The notes beneath the pieces are model-generated. The model was not told the origin of the DNA. It made no database searches and saw only the letters and a list, made by a program, of their open reading frames with translations. From Stemphylium vesicarium (taxonomy: Eukaryota > Ascomycota > Dothideomycetes > Pleosporales > Pleosporaceae), in contig QXCR01000161.1 of NCBI GenBank assembly GCA_004380135.1, positions 1 to 63,792 on the forward strand: a stretch of 63,792 nt of DNA, written 5' to 3'. The translations under genes and the position numbers were made by a program. Of the stretch, positions 22,507 to 33,480 are shown one piece after another. Each line of letters opens with the position of its first letter. The first letter of the stretch is position 1.

Positions 22507-24505
22507 ATGTCTCAGCAGCAACCCAACACACCAGGAAACAGTAAGTCTCAAACCTTTCCCCTCCTTTTCCTCTTGCAAAGCAAAAGTTTTTTGCGCTCCT
22601 CAATCGACGAAAGACATACTGACTCGCAACAGACCAACAGCCAGAAGAGGTCCCGCCTCAAACACCGGGCACTCTAACGGATGAGCGAAGACCGCAGACC
22701 TCAGGATCTATTGGGCAGTCAAATTTGCAGCAGCGCCGCTCCAATGCACCCAGCATAGCAAGACTCGATACTGCTCAGCTGCCCCCGAGACCCCAGGGTC
22801 CGCGCACCGCCACAGCTACCCCAAGTATGGCGCCAATGGGCACTGTCAGGAATACGCCCACAAACCGTGCAACTCGTGAGAATGTGAGGCAAGAGCCTCC
22901 TCGACGGCCTGAGAAGAAACAGCAGCAAATTGTTGACGTCGACAATGACTACTTCACTCTGAACCCATGGTATAATGAGCAAAAGCCGAAGCCAGTTTTT
23001 GGTTTAGGTGCTCCTTTACCACGTACTGTTCGTAAGGGCATGTGGTGGGGAAGAGGTGATCTGCGCAAGAACCTGTACAAGATCGACGATGAAGGTGACG
23101 GCGTCGCACGACAAGATGGTCTAGACTTTGATGGCGGAAAAGGTAAGCCATTATATTCTCCGGTGCAATGAACCTATATAAGGATGACTGTTCTGATCAG
23201 CACGTGTGCAGTTTTGGAAGAAGATTCGGAAGATTCTGAACAAACCCTACGCGGACACCAACCCAATCAGCAACAAGATCCAGACAGATTTCAAACCACA
23301 GTCGACGGCCGCAGTGTCAACGTGAAACGCGTACCGACAAGTGAAGCTAATCAAGTACTCGGAGGTGATCCAGGCCAGGGCAACCGCAGCCATGAACATC
23401 ACGAAGGCCAAAATCGTGCGCCGGTCGATGAACACGGTTTGGAGTATTCTGACGGACGCGGACAACAACAACATTTCGGGTTGCAGGATGGTCTTCCACC
23501 GCTCCAACAGCGTGGCACCAACGAAACCACTCGGACCAAGCAGGAGGAAATCGAAATCCAAGAACGGGAGCAACAAGAAGAACGCGAGTTTTACAACCAG
23601 TACCGAAATCCTATCGCTAGGTTCCGGGCGAGATACCCGCAAGCTCCAGCAGAATTCCTAGCAGTATGTCCATTCTCTCTCGTGCAAAAGACCCCGCTAA
23701 TGCTTGACAGACTTTTGTATATCTCTTGATTGGATTGTGCGTGAACCTTTCCGTAGCCACATCCCAGCAAGGCACCGGCAGCTTTGAGACCCAAGCCTGG
23801 GGATGGGGCTTCGCAGTCATGATTGGCATCTACCTCGGTGGTGGTGTCAGTGGTTCACATCTTAGTCCCACAGTCTCGATATCGCTTTCAGTCTTCCGTG
23901 GTTTCCCCTGGAGAATGGCAATCGTCTACATCTGTATGCAGCTGCTGGCGGGCCTTTGCGCTGGCGCGGTAGCATATGCAATCTACTCGGATGCGATCGA
24001 GGCCGTAGATCCTGGCCTAACACTGGACATGACAGGGAAGGCATTATTCCCCCAAGGACCCATCTACTCGACCGCGACCGGTTTCTTCAACGATTTCGTG
24101 TACATGGCTATCTTCGTCTGTGTCATATTCGCGCTAGGAGACGACCAAAACTCTCCCCCCGGCCAAGGCATGACGGCTTTCATCGTTGGTTTGACCGGCA
24201 TGGTTACGATGATCGGCTTGGGATACAACACTGGCTTGGGCATCTCGCCGGCGCGAGACCTTGGCCCTCGCCTCGTCGCGTATTGGGTCGGCTACAAAGA
24301 CGCCTTCAGTACCGGATACTGGGCCTACGGCTCCTGGGGAGCTTCGATCAGCGGTGCATTGTGCGGTGGACTAATGTACGACACATGCATCTTCGTGGGT
24401 GGAGAGTCGCCTGTAAACTACAGGTGGCCGCAGCCAGGAGACATCAAGTGGAGGGCGAAGGAGGCAGGGAAGCAAGCAAAGGACAAGATCCAGGAAGTAG
24501 CATAA
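22507..24505 (+). CDS. aquaglyceroporin-type MIP channel with long N-terminal tail
   Basis: A membrane channel of the major intrinsic protein family, likely for glycerol or small solutes. Exon 1 is only MSQQQPNTPGN; two further introns (from about 23143 and 23664) are removed. About 290 residues of disordered, Gln/Glu/Pro-rich tail come first, including a conserved-looking patch NPWYNEQKPKPVFGLGAPLP. The six-helix core then begins TFVYLLIGLCVNLSV. The first pore loop reads GSHLSPTVSI and the second GISPARDLGPR, so both canonical NPA boxes are altered (SPT and SPA). The Arg of the selectivity filter and the following Asp remain (ARD), the Asp being typical of glycerol-type channels. A long N-tail recalls fungal Fps1/Yfl054-type proteins; I cannot assign a subgroup. 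Confidence 0.88.
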
Positions 24506-24986
24506 ATGTTCTACGACTAATTCTTTTTAATGCTTTTTTGAGAAGCGATAATATCGATTTTTTTTCCAACTTGAAACATTACACGTAGCGTTTTTCTTTT
24601 GACTGCTTCTTGCTAGCGCAGAGGGAGGGGGTGGCGTACGGCAAGCGGTCCGGGAATAGGGCCACCGGAAGTAAGACGGCAGGCAGCGCCTTTTCGGGAC
24701 CCTGTCGTCACGTTTCCCCAGACTCCACAATGTTATGATTTGTCGCTGGCCATGCTAACATTGGGGTACATGGCACTAAGATCAGGAACATAGCGGCGCC
24801 ATTGAGAGCGGATTTCGAAAGCGGTGCAGCATCGTGCTTTCACCCATTGCCTTCAACGAGCCTTCCATCGACACGGCACCCAATATCGTCGCCATCAGAA
24901 CCATCATGCTGTGAACTTCCAAGCAGCTTCTTCTTCCGTATCCGGCAACCATCACGAACCGCCACCACTTCAGCTCAGAACCAAAC
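24506..24986. other. intergenic, aquaporin 3' / SSU1-like promoter
   Basis: About 480 bp between two plus-strand genes, with a T-rich stretch at 24525-24600 that may be 3'UTR. No other gene is seen. Confidence 0.5.
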
Positions 24987-26280
24987 ATGTCGACCTCGAC
25001 CAACAATGAGGCCGCTCCTACAGCCAAGCTTGAAATTGCACAACACTCGCAGCTCGCGCAAGACGGCAAACCCAGCCTACGCCAACGCATCAAACACTTC
25101 ACTTTTGCGTGGTTTCTATCCACAATGAGTACAGGGGGTCTAGCCATCGCGATTGGGGATACACCGCATCAATTCCACGGTACATACACACACACCCTTC
25201 CGCGCAACAAAGCAGCAAGCAGCAAAAGAAGAAGAAGAAAACATATAAAAGGACTATTGTAGCTAACGAACGCCGTAAGGACAATACTACATCGGCCTAA
25301 CCCTCTTCCTCCTCAACATAGCTCTCTTCACCCTGCTCACCCTACTAACCCTCCTGCGCTGCATCTACCACACCCCCCACTTCCTGCTCTCCTTCACGCA
25401 CCCCGCCGAATCCTTCTTCCTAGGCTCCTTCACCCTAAGCACGAGCGTGATAATCGGGGGCGTGCAAACGTACGCCATAACCCTCGGTCCGCGCTCCCCC
25501 TGGCTCGTATCTCTCATCCACGCCTTATTCTGGCTCTACGCCGCGGTATCGCTGCTGGCGGCTACGGCACAGTACTACGTTCTTATTCGAAGTAGTGCTG
25601 TACGACCCATTCCGTATAGTCCGAGTATCTTCCTAGCCGGCTACTCGGCCATGCTGACGGGTACACTGGCGAGTCTGATCCTGCCGTTTCAGCCGGCTGA
25701 CCGCGTTGTCGCTGTGTTGGTCGTGGGTGTCGCGTACCAGGGCTTTGGGTGGTGTGCTAGTTTCGTGGCAATTGTGTTTTATATACGGAGTCTGCTGGAT
25801 TTGGGTCTACCCCCGCGCAAACTTCGACCCGGCATGTTTATCCCCGTGGGCAGTTGTGCGTATACGGTTGTTGCGCTTGTGGGCATGGCTAGGAGTGTTC
25901 CGGAGCACAGTGAGAGTGGGTATTTTGCGAGACATTCCACGGCGCCGGAGGTGTTGCGTGTGCTGGCGCTGTTTGCGAGTGTCTTTTTGTATGCGTTTGC
26001 GGTTTGGCTGTTTGCGATTGCGCTGCTGGCGAATGTTGGTAGTGTGGGGAGGATGCCATTTAGTCTCAGTTGGTGGGCTTTTATTTTCCCTAATGTGGGG
26101 TTTACGCTGGCAACGAGTGCGTTGGGGAAGGAGTTGGAGTGTGAGGCGATATTGTGGGTGGCAAGTGGAATGACGGTGCTGTTGGTGGTGGTTTGGGTTG
26201 TGGCGGCTGTGGGGTGTGTGAGAGCGGTTTGGAAGGGGGATATTGTTTGGCCTGGGAAAGACGAGGATAAGGATCGCTAG
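24987..26280 (+). CDS. SSU1: TDT-family transporter, sulfite efflux (Ssu1/Mae1-like)
   Basis: Belongs to the tellurite-resistance/dicarboxylate transporter family; fungal Ssu1 exports sulfite and Mae1 imports malate. The ATG at 24987 leads to RIKHFTFAWFLSTMSTGGLA, the family's first-helix signature. One intron of roughly 100 nt (starting near 25181 within a CA-rich stretch) joins HQFHG to QYYIGLTLFLLNIALF. About ten hydrophobic segments follow, including HPAESFFLGSFTLSTSVIIG and LSWWAFIFPNVGFTLATSAL. The C-terminal tail is charged and short. Ssu1 is preferred over Mae1 from overall look only. Codons in the second half are noticeably G/T-rich. It converges on the rhodopsin-like gene with a gap of about 150 bp. 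Confidence 0.85.
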
Positions 26281-26429
26281 TTTTTCATGGATTCAGGAGA
26301 TTCTATCCATTGTACAAAATGCTGGTGTTCTCTAGGAGAGTTCAAAGAGCTCATCACCTGTCGGCATAGTACAGATACTCCCTGTTCATAACCCTAGGGA
26401 GAAAACAGAGCTTTGATATGAAGCCACCG

Positions 26430-27695
26430 TTACTGTGCTGTCACTAATCCCCTCTTGACGGCAAAGTCTACCTGCTTTTCTATACCCTTCATGGGTCTCA
26501 GCTCGGTTTCACTGACCCAATCATTGCTGCTCTTCCTTCCCAGCTCGCTGCTCGGCAACCTCAACCCAGTGTTCTGGCTCAGTCCATACTCACTGAACGC
26601 ACGTCGAGCCCTACTCTTGGATCCAATCGTGGTGGGGACCGCACTGCCATAAGCGGGTGGGGCGGAGGGACCTGGACGAGTTCGGCCTGCGTTGGTATTG
26701 AGCAGATACCGAAAAGCCGGCAGTGTAGCGACAATTACCGATACGGATGATTCTATATGACTCCACATGCTCAATAGCACAGGTCCATCAGCGAGCGTGG
26801 CCGGATCAGGGTTTGACGTGGCTTTTGTGACTTGTGCTAGTCGTACGAATGCGAACGCGATGATGATCGTGCCGAGCGAGAAGATAACGGCGAGCCCGAA
26901 TTTCTGCTGAGGCGTAACTCGTAGTCTGCGCAAAAGGTTCAGGGGAAGTAGCATAATGAGCGCATCAGCAGCTACGTCAGCGCTTGTCGCAAACTTGATT
27001 GAGTGGTCGGCTCGAACGAGGTCTTCGGGGTCACTGCATCCGCCTTGACAGGTTAGAAATGTCAACGACCAACTTTGCGATGATGAACTTACTTGCACTC
27101 CAGTATTTCGTCAACGGACGGCATGTCAAGAAGTTTGAGGCGACTGATGCTAGATATAGGAGCAACACCAGCACGAAGCAACACCACCAGGCTCTCATGT
27201 ATATTGGCAGGCTGATTACTAAACGTCGGAAGAAGAACAAGATCGAGAACTTTGCTGCTAATCGATTAGCAAGCGTCGCTTGAATGAATGCGGTGAAGTT
27301 GACTTGCCTGCCCATAAAGTGGTCCAAAACAACAACATCTGGCTGAACATGAACTTCAACGAAGTGCGAGTTCTCTCCATGAACTCATCTGCCGGCAGTG
27401 GTAATGGAGTGAGCGGGTCATTTATGGCCGCTTTCGAGTATTCTGCCGCAAGAAAGAATTGTGGTAAGAGACAAGTTATAACGGCAGACAATGCGGTTAG
27501 GGATAAGAGGCCAAAGAAGGCAAAATGATCATCAGCAAAGAGCCTGCGTTGCGATCGCCATCTTAGAAAACCTCTTAGTATTGTCAAGATGAAGGAAGTA
27601 CCCCATAAAGTCCAGATCAGTGCCTGCTTCATCGTCAGAGAAGCAATTAGAAAGCTTATTGCTCTTACCATCAACTCAGTGTAGTTGAGAGTCAT
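26430..27695 (-). CDS. rhodopsin-like integral membrane protein (PTH11-type, no CFEM seen)
   Basis: A member of the large fungal family with the seven-helix 'rhodopsin' domain, often linked to surface sensing; the ligand is unknown. Three exons are joined from the ATG at 27695. Exon 1 has three helices and ends LLFWTTLWA. Intron 1 (27255-27307) has a GC donor (GCAAGT) and rejoins AKFSILFFFRRLV in frame; no GT donor nearby keeps the frame. Intron 2 ends before GCSDPEDLVRADHSIKFATS. The last exon has ADVAADALIMLLPLNLLRRL, LAVIFSLGTIIIAFAFVRLA and a soluble tail rich in Ser/Arg. The family's usual Trp/Cys pattern (CRPLTKYWSA...C) is present. No signal peptide or CFEM domain precedes the first helix. 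Confidence 0.85.
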
Positions 27696-28677
27696 TGTGC
27701 TCGCATTCTTTGGAATAATCAGCGAAAAAGGCTGAATATCGCGATGATTACTTTCAGGTCGACAGGGAGCATAGCTATAATCATAGTATATGGGGCATAG
27801 TCGTGTGCTTTAATAAATAGAATGATGCAAATTAATGTGCTGGGACGAAGAGGCCGTTCCAGGGCTTGTTGAACGCCAAAGATGGCCTGGGTTCTGCAAG
27901 CATCTAACAAGGTCAATATCTTCAACCTGCTTTCATGAAACTTGATACGACCACATCTGCGGCGTGCATGCCCAAAAGAGACGGCATCATTTACAGGATA
28001 CAAGGGCCAGACCTACTCCCCTGTTTCCCACCGTGTTCCGGTGCCGAACGAGACGTCGACGAAAAAAAAGACTCGTGGATCTTGGAGAATCCCTCCACCC
28101 TTCATAGATCATCTCCCCTAGTTCATGCAAAGACGTCAAGTTTCGAGGCCGGTAGGTGGTAACGCAAACCGTACTAGGGATAGCAAATGTCATGCGACAG
28201 CAATCGAAGCGCCCGGCATAAAAATTCCTTGCCGATGAAATTCGGTCTCGATCTTCACAAGATGCGCTTCCGCAAGGCAATACCCAGTCCTCTGGAGGCA
28301 CGCGGCACGGTTGGTGTTCTCCTTCCTCTTTCTTACAATCCTTCCGGCTCTCTGCAGGGGTCATGCGGCTCGTGGTGTCCTCCGCGGCTTTTGGCGAAGG
28401 TTCCGAACTTCCGAGCGGATACGTGTGCCTGACAGGTAATGAACCGAGATGTTGGCCGCGTACCACTGGGAAGCCCACAATACTCTTACGCTCGCAAAAA
28501 GAGGAAAAAAACGGAAAAAAACGAAAAAAAATATGTGCAAGTGTCAGTGAGATGCGATGTTTCCTGATCTTGAACATCTTCGTGCGGGATCAGGGTCATC
28601 CTTAGACGAGTAGCGATGATTTGATGTACATTGGGCGATTGAACTAGTTGCGCTGCTAAGCCTAATAAACAAATGAA
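27696..28677. other. intergenic, about 1 kb
   Basis: The promoter of the rhodopsin-like gene and the 3' side of the FAD oxidase gene, both minus strand. A 196-codon minus-strand frame (to 27987) has no family signature, low-complexity basic ends, and is probably chance. Confidence 0.45.
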
Positions 28678-30292
28678 TCAGGCTTCTGCAACCTTCCAGC
28701 CACCGGGCATGAGATTCGTGTACACCTTTAGGGGATCGTACTTGGTGCGAATCGACTTCAGCTTCAAGAGGTTGGCGGCTGGGTAGCTCTGGAATATTGG
28801 CTGACCCTTTCCTGCGTCGTTCATGTAAAGGTATTGCGCGTTGAAGGACTTCGCGCTCAGCATGTTGTTTATGTCCGCCGTGATCTGATCAGCCGCAGCA
28901 TGCACAGTCGCATCGTCTTCTACAGTTCCCCAAGTGAAGTTCTCTACCATCCAAAAGAAAGGTGCCTTTGATACATCCACGCCTTGTGGATTGCCTCCGG
29001 TCTTCGCGCTATGCGAAAGGAAGTCCTTCGTCACCGGCTGGAAAGTAATGGAAGCCTGGAGGTTGGGAACGTTTGATAACTTTGAGTAAACACCCGAGTT
29101 GAAAGTGTCGTGAATGAGCTGGACAGCGTCGCGGTCGACGATTGAGGACAAAGTACGAAATGCTTGCCGTAGTCCTAAGGGCTGCAGGGCATCAGTGGCC
29201 GCGATATAGTCAGACAGTGGTTGCAGTGCGTAAGAATCGGCAACTGGTGTGAGCTTGGGTGCAGTGAAGTTTTCAAAAACCTCAGGGTTATCCGTGCGGG
29301 AGTTGTAGAACTTCGCTGCCGCATAAACGGTCATGTTGGCGGCAGGGAGAGTTAAAATAGTCGGGATGATGGCGGATTTGGGGTCAGAAGGGCCACCGTA
29401 TTCTCCGAAGTTGTAGACACCGTCTAGGTAGCCTTTCGCTTGGGTTTGGTCAAATTGTGCGATTCCAACGTGAACATCGCTTCCCTTTACAGGTCGCAGG
29501 TCGAACCTTGTGACGATGCAGATGGAGTTTCCGCCACCTCGTAGGGCCCAGAAGAGATCGGAGTATGAATTTGTTGCTGTCGCTTCGACGATGCGTCCGC
29601 TGGCCAGAACGCACTGCACTTGTTAGCAAATTCGAGGCGAATAGATAGGCTGCACTAACTTGATACTTCGCAACGTTGTCTGATGCGAAACCGTATTGGG
29701 AGGAAAAGAATGATATGCCTCCTCCAAGCAATAGCCCAGGCACGCCGACATGGCCAACCCGACCTCCGACAGCAGCAAGGCCAGATGGTTTAAGATAGGC
29801 GTATACGTCCCTCCATCGGTTTCCAGGACCAACTGATACGACCGACTGGTCAGAGGATAGCGATAGTGCAGTCAGATTGGACGAAGACAGCAACACCCCG
29901 GAGTCGTCTACTCCGTTGTAACCAGGAATTGGCATATGTCCACCACCGCGCATAGCAAACTTTGAGCGCGTGAGAGTCATTGTTGTGATCGCATACGAGA
30001 CTTGCTGAGCGTTTTGAGGCACGAAGACGCATGCAGGTGTGCTGTACACTGTGGCTGACCAGTACGCTATCGTCTGTTAGCACATGCGCCTGACAGATCT
30101 GAGAGAATGAAACTCACGCTCCTGTGTCTCATACGCATACCCTGAAGTTCCAGGTTCAAAAGTGCTGTCAGGATACCGATGCTTCAACTTGGAGCAAGCC
30201 ACCTTCTCACCACCGAAGAGGGTTTTCGCCTCCTTGGCAGCAACCAGAGGGAGAGAAAACAGCAAAGCTGCGATACCAGCGAGAACAACCAT
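28678..30292 (-). CDS. secreted FAD-linked oxidoreductase (BBE/VAO-type, PCMH fold)
   Basis: Probably oxidises a small molecule with O2 using bound FAD. The start MVVLAGIAALLFSLPLVAAK is a signal peptide. Two introns are removed (near 30060-30115 and 29622-29665), joining QEPYWSATVYSTPACVFVP and NVAKYQCVLASGRIVEATA. The FAD-binding PCMH domain shows FAMRGGGHMPIPGYNG, with the His position that binds FAD covalently in relatives, and PGLLLGGGISFFSSQYGFAS. The second covalent Cys of true BBE enzymes is not evident. The substrate domain has TILTLPAANMTVYAA and ends YDPLKVYTNLMPGGWKVAEA, similar to family C-termini. About 497 residues. The gene diverges from the HET pseudogene; such oxidases often sit in secondary-metabolite loci, but no backbone synthase is seen nearby. 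Confidence 0.9.
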
Positions 30293-31130
30293 CTTAAAGT
30301 TAGACGCGCGGTCGTGATCCGTGAAGCAGAGTGTTCATGAACGGGTGAAAGCTCGTCTTTATGAAGGATTTCAGATGGGCATAGGCTCTCGCCTCCGCGG
30401 CTCACCTCCGCTTGGATATATCCTAGCCTAACGCATCTGTACTCCATCTAGGTGCAGGAACCGGGGCTATTACCAGGTTCGGACGAAGGATCGATGTTCC
30501 GCGTTCAATCTTCCGCTGCAATTACAAGCGAAGGCGCCGCGTCGCCTGAGCGCATCTGCGAAGCATTATGCACGCTGGCTCAACAACGAATGCAAAAACG
30601 CGCAAAGAATGAAGTTTGTTGCCGCAGAAGAACATGTTGGAAGGAGTACTGAAGTTCGTGCATCCAGATGTTGCAAGGGCAAAGGAACCGCTTGCCGCTC
30701 AAGGTACGCATGCGGCGCGGGCTCGGCCAGGCCAGTAGCGCAGACCCCTTAATCAGACTCTCTCCACCTTCATCGTGCGGCCTTCTTTCAATGAAGGGTA
30801 TTACTCTCGCGGATAACATCCAGGCTTCGACTCAATAAGATGATCCTATACTCTCGGTTAATTGCCATGGTAGTATAGAGATGAGTACGTGTCTATCTCA
30901 GCCTAGCTACTGCTGCTTACACTTTTAAAACCTATCGATTCCATGCATAGCCATCAGCTGCGCTGCGCTTATAAATACATGTTGAGGCCAGCCTTACTAC
31001 CACTGCCCATCGTACTCTTCTTCTCACATCTACTCTTCCTCAACGCCAACAAAAACAACCGCCTCATTTCTGTTCGTCTTAGGTTGTTATTACATGCGAT
31101 CTACGTTCATTCACCTTGAGCTTTGCTCTG
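30293..31130. promoter_or_regulatory. divergent promoter region, FAD oxidase / HET pseudogene
   Basis: About 840 bp. Around 31000-31090 the sequence is C/T-rich, as in a fungal 5' leader for the plus-strand gene. No other gene is recognised. Confidence 0.4.
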
Positions 31131-33252
31131 ATGGCGACAATGGTTCTGCAACAGTCAGGAAATGAATCGAACGCTTCCGAATCAATCATTGAAGATATAA
31201 ACGAATTGTGCGACTTTTGTGTTGGGCTTACCGAAGCTATGGTCACAGATTGTAGAGGGGCGGAGTACACAATCGGCAGCTCCATACAAGGCTCCGGTGC
31301 GGAAACATGCAGACTATGCAAGATCTTGACAACGCAAATCTCGCACCAAAGGCAGCTGCTGAAAATAAAGGGGACACCTCTACCCCTATGGACTGGAAAA
31401 AATCGCCACCAAAGATGACTCGACTGTACAGAGACAGAGGTGTATCTGACTCTGATCCAGTAGCCCCTAGTCAAATATTCGGAGCTGCGATCTAAACCTT
31501 TGAATTTGGCATTTGGGCAGACGAAGGTGACCATATATGGGACTCCGTACTTGTCGCTCTGCTGACTATAACAATCAGGCGGTCCAGCAAGTGAAGTCCT
31601 GATCGATCGGCCATGGATTCTTGGTCCACACATGACCAAAGTATGTGATTTAACCCAGCGCTGGCGGAACGAGTGCAATGATCACAAAGATTGCATACCT
31701 GAAGATGATACCCTAATGCCAAATCGTGTTCTCGCGCTTTGTGGAGATGGTGCACGACCTTCGGTCCAGCTTATTGAGACGAAGGGCCAAAAGGGACAAT
31801 ATCTGGCCTTGAGCCACTGCTGGGGTCCAATCGAGAAACGGTCGCTACGAACAACATCAGAGAACTACCAGGTACATCAAGACGGTATCCCATTCGGGGA
31901 TCTGCCCAAGACGTTCCAGGATACCGTGGAGTTTGCACAAGGCAATGGTATCAAATACGTTTAGATCGACTCTCTTTGCATTATACAAGGCAATAGTCAG
32001 GATTGGCATTCGGAAGCAGCGAACATGGGAACTGTTTATAGGAATGCAGCTTTAGTCGTTGCTGCCTCAGGGGCGAATGATCCAAATGAAGGTCTCTTCG
32101 TTAGCGAACGTCCGATATACAATGTCCTGCGATTGCATTACAGAGTGGCCGGGGAGTGTAAAGGAACATTCAACATGACCAACTCGCCGTGGTCGAAACA
32201 TAATGACGCCTGGGTACCAGCAGCTGGCCCCCTTGACCGGAGGGCCTGGACATCTCAAGAGCGTTATCTCGCACGACGTTCGATAACATTCATGCCGTAT
32301 TGTATCTCGTGGATCTGCAACACAACAAATGCGTCCGAAACAGGGGAGCACTTTTTGGGGTTTAGCCAGGAACAAGTTTGGACCCATTTGTTAGCTGGTT
32401 ACACGAGAAGGTCTCTGACGTTCGAATCGGATCGTGCTGTGGCTATCAGAGGTGTTGTTGATTTATTTCAACATGATCGGAAAGATCGATACATTCCAGA
32501 GTACGGTGTGTGGGAAGCAGACCTTATATTTCAACTGCTTTGATTCAATAGAGTCTCGTTCTACGATGACACCTCATTGGCTGACATGCCATCGTGAAGT
32601 TGGGCTGCCACTGAGAGCGCTAAGGAATGGCCATGGGAACGGGGTGGGGTGGATCATGAGACGCGTTCAGCAGAAGAGACGCGTTTGGCAGAAGAGATGC
32701 CACAACAACTAGTGATCACCTCCGCAGGAAATCTCCAGATTTCTGGACATTTGAGCACCATTCAGCCGGCCCCAAGCTATGTGCGAGACGACACCGCAGA
32801 TACCCTCAAGCTTGATCACTTGCGATATCTTACTCAGAGGTTTCGTAGTACCAGCTACGAGTTCCATCCTCTTACGCAGGACCTGGACGGCAGCTATGAC
32901 AAGGCAGTGCTAGGGATTGCCCGGTTCGATAGCAGCAGAACGATGTCATAAACCTATGCATGTTTTCTCGGGACGCAGACGTATGGCTCTCAGGAGATGG
33001 GCCAGCAGGAAGACCAGTTCCTGGCAAGGAAAACCATCGTAAGAAGTCACTGGGCAACTGTCGCGCGCTGAGACTGACATCCGCTAGAATGACGTAGTAT
33101 ACCATACGGAGCAGAACACGGGGTTCATGTACTGGGCACTTCTCCTTGATCGAGTTGGTGAGAACAAATTCAAACGCGTGGGTATTGCATTCCTTCTACC
33201 CGTCGCGTACAAGGCGTTCAAAATCGAGGTTCAAGAGTTTGAGATCGTCTAG
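31131..33252 (+). pseudogene. HET-domain (heterokaryon incompatibility) gene, decayed
   Basis: Intact relatives are cytosolic proteins in non-self recognition and cell death. The HET blocks are clear: QYLALSHCWG, LPKTFQDTVEFAQGNGIKYV, then IDSLCIIQ, TVYRNAALVVAASGANDPN, PLDRRAWTSQERYLARRSIT and a C-terminus like FMYWALLLDRVGENKFKRVG. The frame is interrupted by stops where the family has Trp or a polar residue: TAG at 31962 (in YV-W-IDSL), TGA at 32541 (LL-W-FN) and TGA at 32595 (PS-W-SWAA), plus TAA at 31493. Each fits a single C:G to T:A transition. A further frame change is needed after about 32948 and near 31300. An intron (about 31527-31579) can still be recognised. I describe it only as broken; the N-terminal segment is the least certain. 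Confidence 0.88.
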
Positions 33253-33480
33253 TACCTGGCGCGGCTGAGGATTGAAGCGTGGTCTGGGATCTTCCATGTT
33301 GTCGGTTTGCGAATGCATCCAAAAGTTTACAGGGGCGGGGAAGGTGCGCATAAGACTTTTGCTGCACGAGTCATTGCTGTCGAATCAGCGACCTTTTCGT
33401 AGAATACTGTAGATGCTGTCTGGAGTTTCGAAATGCTCAGAGTTATACAAATATTGCACGATATATTATGGCACGTGATT

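Noticed and set aside
27987..28577. 196-codon minus-strand frame
   Set aside because: Composition and lack of any motif suggest chance; no splice-linked extension or family match.
31962..32597. Recoding or alternative genetic code at the HET gene stops
   Set aside because: Normal TGA/TAG/TAA stops are used by all other genes in the window, and the gene has other damage, so decay is simpler.
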